A stretch of 64,000 nt of DNA from Symsagittifera roscoffensis. Lineage: Eukaryota > Xenacoelomorpha > Acoela > Convolutidae. The DNA is taken from the NCBI RefSeq assembly GCF_963678635.1, contig NC_087063.1, positions 13,895,006 through 13,959,005 on the forward strand, in the 5' to 3' direction. The notes under the pieces were generated by a model. The model did no database searches and was not told where the DNA came from. It was given only the letters and a program-made list of their open reading frames with translations. Positions 11,106-23,355 of this stretch are shown here, one piece after another. Within the stretch, counting starts at the first letter, position 1. Every line of letters starts with the position of its first letter. The translations under genes were made by a program, and so were the position numbers.

Positions 11106-12255
11106 ATAATCAAAAACTTGAAACTATACTGAGCAGCGATAGCTGAATAGAGAGAGTTAAAAAGGCCTGCAAATTACAAGAGAGCGAGAACCCATGTAGG
11201 TATCCGACTCTTCAGTTGAAGTGTTCCCCATCCGTGACTATTTCATGGTATTCATTATTGATGTTTCATTGAAACTACTTGTCATATTGTTTGATTATAC
11301 TTTGCACTGTAGCTTATATATTATTTAAGTCATTCGAATATTGTCAACCAATTCCCTTTGGCATTACTTATCCCGACTGTCAAAGAAAGTGGCGGAAAAA
11401 TTGTTCCATAAATCTTGCAAGGACTTTTGTAAAACATTCTGAAAGATATTGATGCACTGAGCTCAAAATTAAAATGTTTCGCGAACTTCTTTCGAAAACT
11501 ATAGGGGTTTAGAAATTGCCAGTTCGGTATATTTCAGATAAATGATTCGGGCAAACTTTCCAGTATTTTCTAACTGCGTTGCCAATGTGACGCTTTAAAT
11601 CATTCCGACTAGAAATAATTCCCAATTGAGTTGTGAGGTAAGCTATTTGTTTTTCTAAATATATAATTTTCCTAAATGATTCCTACTCTCGAAAAAATGA
11701 TTCCTAGATATTCCTACTTTGAGACAAGCTAAGTGCTGCGTCATGGATCCAAGGCTCATCCATTACGCAAGGAGATGCGATTTTTTTGTAAAAACTCCTA
11801 AACTGTTTTTTTTTATTACCAAAAACTGCTTCAGACACGTTAAGCAGCATCAGAACCAGAGTTTCACCCTGATACAAACAGTCTTGTCTGAACTTCAAAT
11901 TCATTTTGTTTTGAGAAACTTTCAAAAAAAGCAAACGACGTAGACAAATAAAATTTATTTTGTACTTCAACATCTGAGAATCTTTATTTTGCACTGAATT
12001 TTATAAAAGCAGATGTTTGTTATTTATTCACGCGAAGTGAAAAACCTAGTGCAGATGAGGAAAACTGACATTTTCAGACCCGGATTGCATTGGGAAGTCA
12101 TTGATATCAAATATTGATACTTTCACAGATGGTTGCTCTGGTCATTTGCTCTCGGTTAATGAAACAATTTTACTGAATTTCGAGGGAAATGTTGTCCAAA
12201 AAATACATCGAAAGTAGCCATTTTAGAGAGTAAAATCCTGAAATTGCGCTTAGTT
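11106..12255. other. 3' flank of glycosyltransferase, unique to unit 1
   Basis: No further gene is recognised. This stretch has no counterpart in unit 2, where about 415 bp of unrelated sequence (23626-24040) replaces 9884-12255. A 12-bp-scale inverted theme (GATGAGCC near 11750 and reversed nearby) is too short to call. Confidence 0.45.
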
Positions 12256-12645
12256 TTGTCCTCTACTGTAGATTCGATTAGACAAATAAGAAATCATTTT
12301 AGCCTTTTAGTTTGTTTCATTACAAATTTCTTAATTGATCATCCAAGTGTCTTTAACACGCACTCCCAGGGAACACAATAATCCAGTATTTCTACTACGG
12401 TGGGGCGCGTGATGATGTAAAAGGAAACCCCGAATTCCTAGAAAACCTTTATTTTTGTTTCAAAAATTCAAATCACTAGGACAACGTAATATTGATTTTT
12501 GGGGGCGAGAGTTCCGAAGCTGTAACCTAATTTTTGTTTTAAATTTTTTTAATTATAAAAATTAAAAAGTGAGATAGTTCCATCAAATTGATTAGTTTAT
12601 CAAATGAGACAGCAGCTCATGAATTCGTAATTCAAGTGATCTAAC

Positions 12646-12826
12646 CAGGGGCGGATTTAGGGAAGGGGCGGATGTCCCCCCTCCCTCAGGGATTCTACCC
12701 GATGTTCCCCATTGTACTGTTTTGAGATATCCATTTTTGGCTGACTAATTTATAAATTTTTTGGTTAAATTTTTCCAAAAACGTAATTTTTGGCATGTCT
12801 CCAACTTTGGCATGTTTTTGGCATGT
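12646..12826 (+). mobile_element. hAT-type element left end, unit 1
   Basis: Begins CAGGGGCGGATTTAGGG, the same terminal sequence as the complete elements at 39532 and 51185, and continues with the shared 'gggattc..acc' and 'tactgTTTTGAGATATCC' segments. No right end with a matching 8-bp duplication is seen, so it is partial. R1 in reverse orientation follows directly. Confidence 0.6.
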
Positions 12827-13053
12827 GGAACCAGATCTAAACTATATTTTATTATTGGTTATAAATTGGATATTTTATCACTATAAATTATTTAATATTA
12901 ACCAATCATGGTCCATCTAACTAACAACCCACTTATTTGTAAGTGCTGAAATTACTTGTAATTTCTGCACCAGAGAGATTTGAATTTAACTTAGAAATTA
13001 GTTACCTCTCCAAGAGACCTTCTAGCAATCGCAATAAGCCAGTATACTCTAGA
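12827..13053 (-). repeat. dispersed repeat R1, reversed copy
   Basis: Reads GGAACCAGATCTAAAC at its left and is the reverse complement of the right part of the copies at 54845 and 55631. The two hairpins are present (CACTTATTTGTAAGTG, then GAAATTACttGTAATTTC). It is absent at the corresponding place in unit 2. Confidence 0.65.
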
Positions 13054-13247
13054 TCTCGGTGACAGTTATGCAAACAATAATCTCTCGAGAACAAGTGGAC
13101 TCGCAATAAATGCAGCGGTGCAGAGAAAAAATATCCTGTATTCAATTTTTTGTTTCGAAACTTCCTTTAAAACATTTTTTTTTGTGTTTGAAGTTTCCTC
13201 TTTCTTAAACTATAGCGGTGAAGGAAGTGCGCCACTTTAAATTGATT

Positions 13248-13490
13248 TCACAATTTCATTGATGGGAATAATCTACCAAAGTTTTTCACGAAACTAGTCA
13301 TTTTCTTTTCTGATAGCGATTGTGGCCGGAAATCAAATATTTTGCGCATCAACAAGCTCTTCAATTTTGAATACTCTTGTTGTTTTCCACGTTTATACGC
13401 CTGCAGAAGTGCATCCCCGTTTTTGTTCCGAGTTTCGTAACGAGAGTAACGGAATATTTGTGCTCGGGGTGGGTTTTTTTCTTCAGACAA
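13248..13490 (-). CDS. hypothetical 80-residue frame, conserved in both duplicates
   Basis: This frame (ending ...KNFGRLFPSMKL) is also open in unit 2 at 24994-25245, with matching residues over most of its length and mostly conservative differences near the N terminus. It is basic and hydrophilic (GKQQEYSKLKSLLMRKIFDF). No domain is recognised. It may be a terminal exon, a transposon relic or a chance frame kept open because the copies are related; the overlapping plus-strand frame is open too, which weakens the case. Confidence 0.3.
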   Translation of the reverse strand: MSEEKNPPRAQIFRYSRYETRNKNGDALLQAYKRGKQQEYSKLKSLLMRKIFDFRPQSLSEKKMTSFVKNFGRLFPSMKL

Positions 13491-14404
13491 ATTTCGACTT
13501 TTTAACTAGCCATTTCTTACGGGACTTTTCAAAATCATTCGAAAAGTATTGTTGTCTTGAGCTTCAATTTTAACAAATACTTCACCAGCGATCATTTGTC
13601 CTAAAAATGTGGGGGCCTAAAGGTAGCAATTTTGGCCAATTTGGGACAATTAACGCGCGAGATTTAATCCGTCTTAGAAATCGTTTCAAATTAGTTGAAG
13701 GAAGCTTATAAACTATAATTAATCTAATGCTAGGAGCAAAACCTACCACTTTGAATTTTATATGGCCTGTGGGGGGATGATTTTTGCAAAAAAATCTCAA
13801 ATTAAAAAAAAGTTTTTTATTTTTTTGTACATTTAATTTTTCATGTTATTTTTTTTATATTTTGTATTGTTAGTGTTGTCTTTATCAAAGATTTAAAAAT
13901 ATTCTTTTTCAACATTACGAGGCTAAACTTTGCTCTGGATAGGTGCACAATTTTGTGTCTGTATGTTCCTGGATTCCAGAGACAAGTCTTTAAACATGTT
14001 AAATTTTTGTCGGAAGGATCAGAAAGAATGAAAGAAAAAAAGAAAAACAAAGGAAGCGTATATGAAAAAAAAATATGAAAAAAAATTCTAGATTTTTTTT
14101 TCAAAACCATCCCCACACACGCTATGAAAAGTATTGAGTACAAAAAATTTCAAGGACGGATTAGTACCATGAGTACCCGTTAATAGCTTGAATTATATCG
14201 CGCGTAATTTTCCCAAATTGACAATTGCAAGTTAAAAAAATGAAAATTGTCTAGAGAACAAACAACTCGAGCTCAAATTTTTTCTTCAAAAGTCGGGATA
14301 ATAACCTGTTGTCAATAAAATTGAGCTGCATGCAACAACTATAAACCTATTAGTTATCTCGTGAAACTGATCACTTTATCAAGTGAGGAAGAACGGTGGC
14401 TGAA

Positions 14405-15580
14405 GCTAATCAATCATACAAACTAAGACTATGAAAAAACCTTAATCATACAAACTTCGGTGATATGTTACAATAGGTGGTAATTTTTTGTATGGTGCAA
14501 GTATTAGGTTTCAGAACTATAAGGCATAATATAGTCATTCCATTTACGATCAATTTTACCCGCTGCTAAGATAGATTTTGTGAATATATTACTCTGCCAA
14601 ATAAAAACATATTCAAAAACTCAAATTTAACACTTGTTTTGCCAAAAATTTGGCTTCTGAAGTAAATTTTAAATACTGTGCGAAGTATAACAAAAAGCGA
14701 CCACCTAATGTAATATATTACCCAAATTTCATACGTTTTGCAAAAATGGTGCCATCGATTTTTCGAAGAACTTTTTTCTTGTTTTGGAATAACATTCTGT
14801 GTATCGTAATAAAAAAATAAAAAATTTTTTCAGAATGCTAATCATACAATTTCCATATATGGAAATTGTAGAACTAATTTTTATTTGATGGTGACAACAA
14901 AAAGTTAAAGAAAAGTAAACAAAAATTAATCATATTTTTTTTCAACCGCAAGTCGAATTTTGTAGTACTCGAAAAAAAAACCTTTTAAAAAAAAATTTGC
15001 ATGCCAAATTTTATTTTTTGTGTGCATAACGTAGTCTTGGACACATTAATTAAGTTTTTTTCGTTTTTGCTTATTAACATTTTTCAAAAACGCTAAAAAC
15101 ATTTTTTTTTCGTATGGCATGTCTATGTATTCCTCGATCAATCAGTGTCTGACAAATTAAAAATCAAATTTTAAAAATAATCACCATTGAAAATTTTTGT
15201 CAAAAATTAAAAGTTTGTTACTTTCACTATTTTGTTTGTGTAAGACAGAATTAAGACATTTCAGGCCGTTTCCAATGCATTTTGAATGGGAGACGTTCAA
15301 CCCTTTGCATAATCTACTTTGAGTAACCAAGGTTTTTGTCACTTGTGTTCGTTTACGAAAAAAACTAAAATAATTTGAGAAGTACCGATGTCAGAAATCA
15401 AGGTTTTGATTCTATGGAAAAATGATTTTCATACAACTTCCATGTATAAAAAATCACTAATCATAGACCTTTCCTGCCATTGTTTGTACTTATGGAATTG
15501 CAGGAAAAGTGTATGACAAGCATTTTTCTTTATATAAAATTTGTATGATTAGCAATTTAGTCAACCCGGGTTATCTAATT
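14405..15580. mobile_element. repeat element R2, unit 1 copy
   Basis: A non-coding element with repeated TAATCATACAA motifs and a perfect 26-bp palindrome at 14845-14870. Its right end is ...GTCAACCCGGG near 15575. The left terminal repeat seen in unit 2 is missing. Related sequence occurs at 26887-28350 and, partly inverted, at 53510-54736. Confidence 0.6.
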
Positions 15581-16339
15581 GCAGTCATATTTTAGAATAG
15601 ATCGTACATTTGCTTTCAAAACAAAAAAATGCAATTTTAATAACTTTAAAATTTTTTTTATTTAAGTTTAAGATAAATTGGTGAACGAGTTTTATAAAAC
15701 TATCAAAAAAATTACCTCAAAAACCTTCGCCCGAATGAACTTTCATACGCAGAAATTACTAATCATGCAATTCAATGTGGGACACATAAAAGTTTCGTTG
15801 TTAAAATTCTTCAAATATCCCAAAAAAACTTAATCACACTTTTGGTCCAAAAATTAAATCTGTGCTCAAACACATTTCATTAAAGATTCTTGTCTTTAAA
15901 GTACATCGAGTAGCTCAAAATTTTCAAAAAGAAGTCATTTGCCCAGGATTGCTCTTACTTTTGCAAAATCTGACTTTTCATTGCTGAATGGGTACCAAAT
16001 CTTGGCTGGTTAAGTAAATGATCTCAGAAACCATCGAAGTTAAAATTCTTAGGTTGGAACTTCAAGAAAACAAATATACGTCATCTGCTGAAGCGTAATA
16101 AATCATTCAGAATTGATTCTATTTTTATTGCTGTCTCTTACTTATCAATTGAGTTTAACAAACTATCACAAAGTGTCAACTATGATAAATTATCATGATA
16201 GTAATCAATCTTATCCATGAAGATATGTCGAAGGTAATTTTGGTTTAAAAAAATTGGAACATGCGAACGAAAAGATATTTTTACCAATATTTTTATCGAT
16301 CTCAAAAAAAAGTATCCCTACAAAATTCCTGCCTTGAAC
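15581..16339. other. spacer between R2 and gypsy gag in unit 1
   Basis: Duplicated at 28351-29199. No gene, RNA or repeat boundary is recognised. Confidence 0.4.
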
Positions 16340-16724
16340 CGATCCACATCAGTGATGTTTAGACTGGAAACTTGAAAAGATTAACCTGAACAATTAAATA
16401 AAATTTCCGATAACTGAAGAGTGAAGAGCCAATCATTCGGCTGACTTCTTTGTTTGGGAGAGCGCAGTAAAAAAAACAAGGCTACACAAGAACCAATTTC
16501 GTAGACCTTCGAAGGACCAATTTCATCCTCAGCCAATGTGAAGCGCATGCAATCATGAAGAAGAGGAGTCTAGTTTCGCCGAACATCTCAGCGAGATTAT
16601 ATTCAATGAGATCTACACTGTGGTACGAAACTGCAGACCGAGAAAATATGTAGTCGTTGCTGAACGAACAAATTCTCTATCAACACATCAGACTCAAGGA
16701 GAGTCTGCGACAATTTTTAGGGAG
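16340..16724 (+). pseudogene. Ty3/gypsy gag, 5' part (unit 1)
   Basis: Plus-strand segments such as EHLSEIIFNEIYTVVRN and RPRKYVVVAER, followed in another frame by a QHIRLKESLRQFLG segment, have the look of gypsy-family gag just before its 'FL..LR' region. The frame is broken by the Polinton-like element starting at 16725 and resumes at 19637. Stops and shifts show it is dead. Confidence 0.55.
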
Positions 16725-19630
16725 TGTAGTAGATGTTGGAGATGAAGTGGGGGGGGGGGTGCTAGGAGACCCCCATGTTTTAAGATAAGGAATTGAACAT
16801 CAGGTCTCCCAGCTACGTAATAACATTGGGTGAAGAGTCTACAAAATATTTGGATAGGGAATAGGATTGATGAAGTTTCATGGTTTGCGTAATGGTACGA
16901 GAATTGTTAGTAAAAGAGTGTTTCTTTGGTCTATAACTTTTTTGGAGAAAAGCTTGGGGCGTGTTAACTAATTGGTAAATATCTTTGGTGTAATACGTTA
17001 AGATTGTGGAATGAAAGTCTTGTATATAGTTTTTTGGTTCATAGTAAGTCAGTGGTAGGAGTTTTTGAGAAAAAAAAATTTAAAGAAAATATATAAATCA
17101 CTGCGTCGTGTTTTCAGTTTACCGCAATTTTATAACAAAAAAACTAACGGAAAACTGCATTGTACATAATTTTTTTCAATGGCATCTTTTCTTATCGTTT
17201 TGCATCAGTTCTTATAATTTCAATGGTTTTTTATGTATTCCATCATCTTGAACTTTTTGGATGAAAATACCTAATTATTTTCTTTGTCTGCTCACATGCA
17301 GCAATCATACAATTTACAGTTCTGATTTCTCTGTTTGTAGATATCAGATTGGTTGCTTCATCGAGTACTCTCCTGTACTTTGCCGTGGGACCGTCTCCAG
17401 AATCTTGTAGAATCCGTTTGTTTAATCGTTTGCTGCAAAATTTGAATTTATCGGACTTGTTTTTATAGCAGCAAATAGTTTTGCTACAAAACAAAGAAAT
17501 TATGTACACCTAAAATCCTCTTTCAAAGATCCCGTTTGCCATGTTTTTCATGGGTAATGCAACACGTTCGAGTGAAGAATCTAGTATTTGCATTTCCCTT
17601 TAGAGCATTTTTACTTCCTTTTTTTTCCAAATGGCTTTTTTATCTGGTTGGATACAGTCGTATAAGTTTTCTTCAGCAAGTGGTAAATAAAGTAAGTCTG
17701 TGTCCATCTCCAACTCTTCAGTTTAAATTACATCACAAAACTGGTAAAAGAAGTTGTAGTACAGCTGCAACATTCTCAGTTTTGCATACTGCAGTATGAA
17801 AAACACAACAATGATGGGTTCTCTGTGTTCAATGGTTGATTTCAACAAATCCACTTCATACAAATCTTTAAAAACTGTACTCAGTCTTTTGAGTAAGGGT
17901 TCATTGATTGCCTTAGGAGATTGTCCATTGTCCAGATATTTCGTGATTGTATGCCAGGATCTATCTATTATCTGATATCCATAAATGGAATCGCCTAAAT
18001 GTTTCTGCTACAACTCTTAATGGCGCGTTTTTGTCTCCTTCTCTTCTAGCATCAGCCACTTATTGAACAAAATTATTGAAGGATTTTGAGGAGTATATTG
18101 GAAAAAGCGGTCAATTTTTGTGCACTGCCAGCCAGGTTCCAAATAAAATTCTTACAGAGGAGTTTTAGCTGTTCTAGTTTCTAGCTTGAAACACATCAGC
18201 AATCTCTGTGGACCTTTTAACATTTTGTTCAAAGTTGCTGAGTTTTTCATGCAGTCTCCAATATCATTTCTCTCAACTTCAGTGTTTTTGGAAAATAGAG
18301 GAAATTTGGCAAATTTTGATTTTACTTCATCTGGAACAACTAAACCACACTGAACAGAGCCAAAATAAATTTTTCGCTAAAAGGGAGTCTATAGAAAGAA
18401 GAGATATTTTCTACAGAAAGTGGGTTCTGACATGATTTTTGATCTTGTCATCGGTTTTGAAGATATCCCACAACTCACACTCCCACATTTCTTCGGCTTT
18501 GTATCCTTTCTCTTTTATGTATTACCGTCTCATATAAGCTATCTTAATAACCATCCACATTAAAACAGTCAATTTTTTCTGTTTCCAGATGTAAAAAAGG
18601 TCTCAATTTTGCTTTCCTGTCTTTGTTTCTCGTAGAAAGACTTGGCCACTTTCTCAAAAATGCGAGATCGGTTATGTCTAGCCTTAAAATTCTGCATATC
18701 GGTGTCAAGCTCTCATCTCGTGTACAACCCTGTTGGCGCATCTTGACACATTGATAAATTTACATATATTTGATAAATTTTTGATGAATATTTCATCAAC
18801 TACAGCTTTTTGGTTGAAAAACAAAATAACCTAATACTTTCTAACAAAAAAAGTTTTGGCAATGGTTTCAAAAAAACTACAAAAAACTGATTCTATGCAA
18901 TTTACTCAGCACTTTTTTTCTAAATTTCTACCACAAAAACTTGAATAAAACTCATGGCTTGCAAGTTTTGAATTATATTAGTATTTTGAAATGAAAGTGT
19001 TGTTTTTCATTAGTAAGTGTAAGATATTGCAGTACCTTTTCTATACAAGGCAGTGATTTATATACTTTTTGTGTGAATTAACTTTTTTTTCTCAAAAACA
19101 CTTAAGTTTGTGAAGTTTCATTTGGTTTCAGCATAGTTTCAGGTAGATAGAGCACTGTTTTAAAGAGTAGGGTTATCTAATAAAAATATCTATTAGACCA
19201 ATTCATATCAAAATGTACCGCGTTTTGAAGATTTTTTGAAAAATCTCAATTTTTTTATTGAAAAAATACCAGCTCTTACCCAAAAACTCTTACCGTTGGC
19301 TCTTACTGTTTACCATACCAGGAAAAACTAAGTGCAAGAGCTTCATTCCGCAATCTACACGTGATAGACCAAAATTTTTTTACCAATTAGATAACACGCT
19401 TCAACATTTTTTCCAAAAAAAACTAGAGAAAAACCAAAAAACATATTTCTACTTACAATTCTCTTACCATTACGCAAAGCATCAAACCTTAACAATCTTC
19501 TACTTTTACATTGTAGACTCGATACCCAATGTTAGTACATAGCTGGGAGAACTGATGATCTATTCCCTAGCTTAAAATAATGGGGTCTCCCAGCACCCCA
19601 CCCCTCACTTCAGCTTCAACATCTACTACA
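16725..19630. mobile_element. Polinton-like deletion derivative with ~600-bp TIRs (unit 1)
   Basis: The left end TGTAGTAGATGTTG is matched in reverse at the right end (CAACATCTACTACA). Diverged inverted repeats continue inward to about 17135 and from about 19030. Flanks are AGGGAG (16719-16724) and AGAGAG (19631-19636), a 6-bp target duplication with one change. The roughly 1.9-kb core encodes a decayed family B DNA polymerase fragment on the minus strand. Six-bp duplications, long TIRs and such a polymerase together are the signature of Polintons/Mavericks, which are normally 15-20 kb, so this is an internally deleted copy. Polintons usually begin 5'-AG; this one begins TG, and the unit 2 left end begins AG. 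Confidence 0.75.
17240..18760 (-). pseudogene. protein-primed family B DNA polymerase fragment (unit 1)
   Basis: Read from high to low coordinates, pieces in shifting frames give a PTxxR..DT-like start, KIDCFNVDGY at about 18550, then LGDSIYGYQI (motif B region, usually K-x3-N-S-x-Y-G) near 17980, and EMDTD at 17696-17710 (motif C, D-T-D, metal-binding). KTICCYKNKSDKFKFCS follows near 17450. Order and motifs fit the C-terminal, catalytic half of the polymerase used by Polinton-like elements to replicate from a protein primer. The Ser after DTD is Leu. Frameshifts and stops exclude function. The matching copy in unit 2 preserves other parts better. Confidence 0.7.
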
Positions 19631-19636
19631 AGAGAG

Positions 19637-20340
19637 ACTCCGTGACAATGACAAAATGATATCTCGGGACTAAAAAAAGCAAAGTCTAAACTCAAGTTGA
19701 GTAAACATTGACATAAAAATTACTGATATGCAAACTGTTTACAGTTTAACTATCAAGCCCAGCTTTTTGCTTTGACATCTAAAGTCGATAAAAAAGAAGA
19801 AGTTGCATACAATTCTATGTCATCCTTTAGAAAACCAGGATATAACAATAATGCTTACAACTGAAAGATCTCGCAAATTCAAACTGAAGGGGAAAACAAC
19901 ACAGAGATGAATTGTGCCTTTCAACGAATAAGAAATGTAACTCATGTGGTGAGATAGAACCCTTTGCAACAGATTGTCAAAGTAAGCTCAGCAAAGTCAA
20001 CACCCGTAAAAGTAGTTTCCATAAATGAGTAAACCATTATGTTGTTGGGGGTCAGTTCTCAGAGGGGGAATGGAAAACTCAAATAACGGCAATAAATTAA
20101 GAAGTTTTTTTTGCATCAAGTTTCATCGGCATGACCACCGCAATGTAAAGTGTCGTCCTTGTTGGCACTTCGATAAAAATGCAATTGAACACAGTTGCTG
20201 GTACAAAATTGCTATCGTCGAGCATCTTAAAAAACCTTCAAGCACCTACTCTAGATGGAACTGCTCGGGCTCTAAAAGCATACGATGTACACACAATTTG
20301 TTTTAAAATAAAAAAGCAATAAGTGACTGACATGCAATGG
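19637..20340 (+). pseudogene. Ty3/gypsy gag 3' part and protease region (unit 1)
   Basis: Continues the gag frame interrupted at 16724. At about 19905-19975 a zinc knuckle C-x2-C-x4-(H)-x4-C is visible as CNSCGEIEPFATDC, with the His changed to Pro. A degraded protease-like stretch follows near 20180-20290 (...GTKLLSSSILKNLQAPTL in shifted frames). The better preserved equivalent is in unit 2. Confidence 0.5.
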
Positions 20341-20916
20341 TCAAACCTACTCAAAACCTCCATTAGCAAGGGTGCGATCAAAAAAGGAATGCGGAATCAT
20401 TAGACGTAATCTCTTACCACCCTATTATTTGACACATGGGCTTTTGAAAATTCTTTAGAAAATTTGACCCTTACGATCAAATCGAACTTGATGATGAAGT
20501 AAAAAAAAGTGTGCTCAGCCAGGACCAAACAGGGGCTGTTCAGGCTGTGTCGACCATCTCAAGAGTTGAAAAACTCTTCCTCAATCTTTCGAAATTGTTT
20601 CCAAAACGCACTCAAAGAAGTATAATGGTGATCTTTTTCCAATGAGGCCTGTGTGTCTACCGTACGTCATGCGAGCACTATAAAAAGCGTATAACGGCAG
20701 ACAATGGGCGACTGAGAAAAAAAGTTGTCATCAATGAGACTGATTTTACTCGAATTCACTCAAAATTGTTTTGTTTTCAGCCTATATACTTTCAATTGAT
20801 TAAAATCAACCTTGATGATAGACTTGCTGAGAAGACTCGGAGAAGTAAGAAGATGCCCGCAGTCCACGAAACTTTTCAATCAATATCTTTTTTGTGGGCT
20901 GACAAACTTCTAAAGG
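20341..20916 (+). pseudogene. gypsy pol start, heavily decayed, ends at duplication junction
   Basis: Corresponds to 33550-34228 in unit 2. Short gypsy-like words can be read but no continuous domain. It stops at the tandem junction near 20916, where unit 2 begins. Confidence 0.4.
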
Positions 20917-21754
20917 CATAGAAGTTGAAGTGGTTTGATACTCGGTGAAAACAACCATCGCTGTAGAAAACTTTTCACAGCAAAACTGTATCAACTGCTG
21001 CCATTATCTAAGTCAAACTTATTAACGAACCTTTCAAGGTTTGAAGAGCAGATATCCTTAAAGTGTAGATAATAAACTTTCAATATGACGAATAAGTTTT
21101 CAAACAATTAGAACTTTGGATGACACTATTCACTTTCAGAAAATTATCAAAACTTTCCCGTTCTGAAATAAAAAAAACTTACTGATTTTCTGTAGTAATC
21201 AACAAATACTTTGATGTTCCGGCCACAAAAAGAAGAAACGAAAATATACTATGGCGCAGTGTTTATTTTTCCCGCCTAATTTTGACTATCATTATAATGA
21301 AGCCTTTGCCCTAATTTGGTTTTCGCCAGGTTTATAAGGTACAAAGAGTCGTGAAAAGATATCAGAAAAACTGCTCTGTTTTTTCCACTTTCAAGCAAAT
21401 TCGATTAAACTAGTTGACACTGAAAAGAAAAAAACTTCGTGAAGAAACTGTTCTGAACAGTTTGCATTTAAGAAAAAATCAATGGAAATTTGTGGACACT
21501 CAAGTTAAAACCTAAATTGATGGCGCTTAATTCAATCATACTGCATTTTGAGCGTTTTCATTAAAAGTATTCGACCCTCACTTTTTTAGTTTTTGTGATT
21601 TTCAAACGCTTGCTCCGAAAAATATGAATTATATTTTAAATAACAAAACTAAAAATTACAAAATAGGAAAATTTGATTATTCTAAAACGTACCCCGACTG
21701 ATGAGTTTGTCTATTTAAATAATTGTTTTTTGAACTCTGAGCAACTTGCACAAC

Positions 21755-22514
21755 CAGCGGCATATCTAGGTTTTTCTTGAGTGGGGGCAGATTTGAGTTA
21801 AAGTCCGTGGTGGCTTTCTCATAGAATAATTTCGGACAGGGTTCGTCACGCTATCTTATTTTCGGCCGGATTGATTTGTGCAACTTCCTATTCTAATACC
21901 GATCCTAATCTTGCTCTTATATTTCTTTGTCTCAAAAGATCTTGTATATACTGGTATTCTTGCCAGGTTAGAGGAGAGGAAGAGCAACTACTTTCTAAGT
22001 TAAATTTTTTCTTCTCTGGCTGAAACTATAAATAGTTTCAGCCTTACAAATTTTTGTAAGTTTTAGTCATGGATCATCATTGATTAGTTTTAGGTTTTTT
22101 ACAGTGATAGTTATCAAGAATATAACTGGATATGTTAAATACTTGTTTTGAATTGCTTCCAGATTTTAAAAAGGGAACGTTTTTAAGAACTTTTTCTGTT
22201 CTCTAGGTCGGTGGAAATGTTTGTCTGAGCTCTCCCAATTCTGCATGTAAATTTAATTTGAAAACGGTGTTTTAAGGCTTTTTTAGAAAACTTTGACCAA
22301 ACATTGCGCTTTTTTGGCACGCGCTTCCCCCTCAAGATTAGTATAGATTAGCACCAAAGGCACTTTTAAAAAAATTTTAGGGTCGGTTTGCTAAAATTGG
22401 ATGTCTAGATATATTAAAACGCTTGCAAAGGGGGACCCTTTAGATCGTTAAGGGGTCGACACCTTGAGGGAATGGAAAGCGTCTACCCCAAACCCACCCC
22501 TAAATTCGCTACTG
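21755..22514. mobile_element. hAT-type MITE in unit 2, 760 bp
   Basis: Copy of the element at 8045. Flanks are TGCACAAC (21747-21754) and TGCATAAC (22515-22522), matching at seven of eight positions, better than in unit 1. This supports the 8-bp duplication and shows insertion before the segmental duplication. Confidence 0.77.
21828..22160 (+). repeat. dispersed repeat R1, copy in unit 2
   Basis: Same start and end as the 8107 copy. Both hairpins are kept (GCTGAAACTATaaATAGTTTCAGC region; then CTTACAAatttTTGTAAG). Confidence 0.65.
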
Positions 22515-22819
22515 TGCATAACAACTATTTCTTTTCGTTAATGTTCAGACTCTGTCACTGCAAGTGACCAGAAGGAACTGTTGGTTAACTAATATTTTTT
22601 CAATCAGTTCTTTTCTACCTCAAAGAAAAATTGAAGCCAGTAGGAGGCCTAAAAAGCATCGTTCTAAACTCTTATTGCTCTGAACAATCAGACTATAAAA
22701 CGATGTCTTTTTGAACCTTACAAGCTTCAAACTTTTTTGAGGTAGAAAAAATTGGTCGGAAAAAGTTTTTTACTCAGAAAAATTTGCTCTCAGTGCATCC
22801 AAAATCTTTTAGCTCTATG

Positions 22820-22905
22820 AAAAAAACCTAAAAAAAAACTTTAAAAAAAATGAAAAAAAAAACCTAAAAAAAACTAAAAAAACCTAAAAAAAAAATTTGT
22901 CGGGA
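22820..22905. repeat. A-rich simple sequence, expanded in unit 2
   Basis: Runs of A are punctuated by CCT about four times. The corresponding place in unit 1 (about 9140-9175) is much shorter, so this is a local expansion after the duplication. Confidence 0.7.
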
Positions 22906-23276
22906 GAAAAGAGATATCTGAGCAAAAATGTCGCTAATTTCTTTGCAAGCTTGAATGTAAAATAATACAAAATTTGTTTGTATGATTCGCTCTTTGAAAT
23001 CGCCAATGTATCAGGTTTTACATAGCTTTTAATCTTCCGATTGGCTAAAAAGCAGCTTACAATGTTCAATCACAATCATAAAGCGACTGGCATGACTGAA
23101 CAGAAAATAGATTGTTTACGTTGAAGCTATTAGGAGGCCAAAAAGGCATCGTTTTAAAATCCTATTGCTCTGAACAATCAGACTAATCTGTTTGGCTTTA
23201 CTGTACCGTGAAACCATATTTCGTTTTCTGAGCACTTTCGAAAAAAGAATCAACATCATCTTTTTCATATCCGAAC

Positions 23277-23355
23277 ATGAGATTGAAAAAAATGATTCCT
23301 CTGTTGAGCACAATTTTTCTTGTTTTATGCGCGGCAGCAGTTTATTTTATATCAA
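23277..23355 (+). pseudogene. orphan exon 1 of the glycosyltransferase
   Basis: Exactly the same length (79 nt) as exon 1 at 9530-9608, open from ATG, coding the basic tail and hydrophobic anchor (MRLKKMIPLLSTIFLVLCAA), and followed by the same AAGTAAGT donor. The matching exon 2 is missing: homology to unit 1 ends near 23625 and resumes at about 24045, skipping the whole catalytic exon. It cannot make the enzyme unless it splices to an exon elsewhere. Confidence 0.85.

Larger units (their letters stand above)
7207..20916. repeat. segmental tandem duplication, unit 1
   Basis: From CATAGAAGT at about 7207 this unit matches 20917 onward, and its end (about 20800-20916) matches about 34110-34228, so two copies lie head to tail. 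Matching anchors are 7211/20930, 9530/23277, 12260/24045, 13248/24994, 16725/29590 and 19630/32790. Unit 1 alone contains about 9884-12255, which holds glycosyltransferase exon 2. The copies differ by many substitutions and indels, so the event is not recent. Confidence 0.88.

Noticed and set aside
12827-12845. GATCTAAA next to GATCTAAC upstream as an 8-bp duplication for the partial hAT element at 12646
   Set aside because: The same bases are part of R1 in its other copies, so the match is coincidental.
16745-16760. G-run as a quadruplex or regulatory signal
   Set aside because: A homopolymer in a decayed terminal repeat, with variable length between copies; nothing supports a role.
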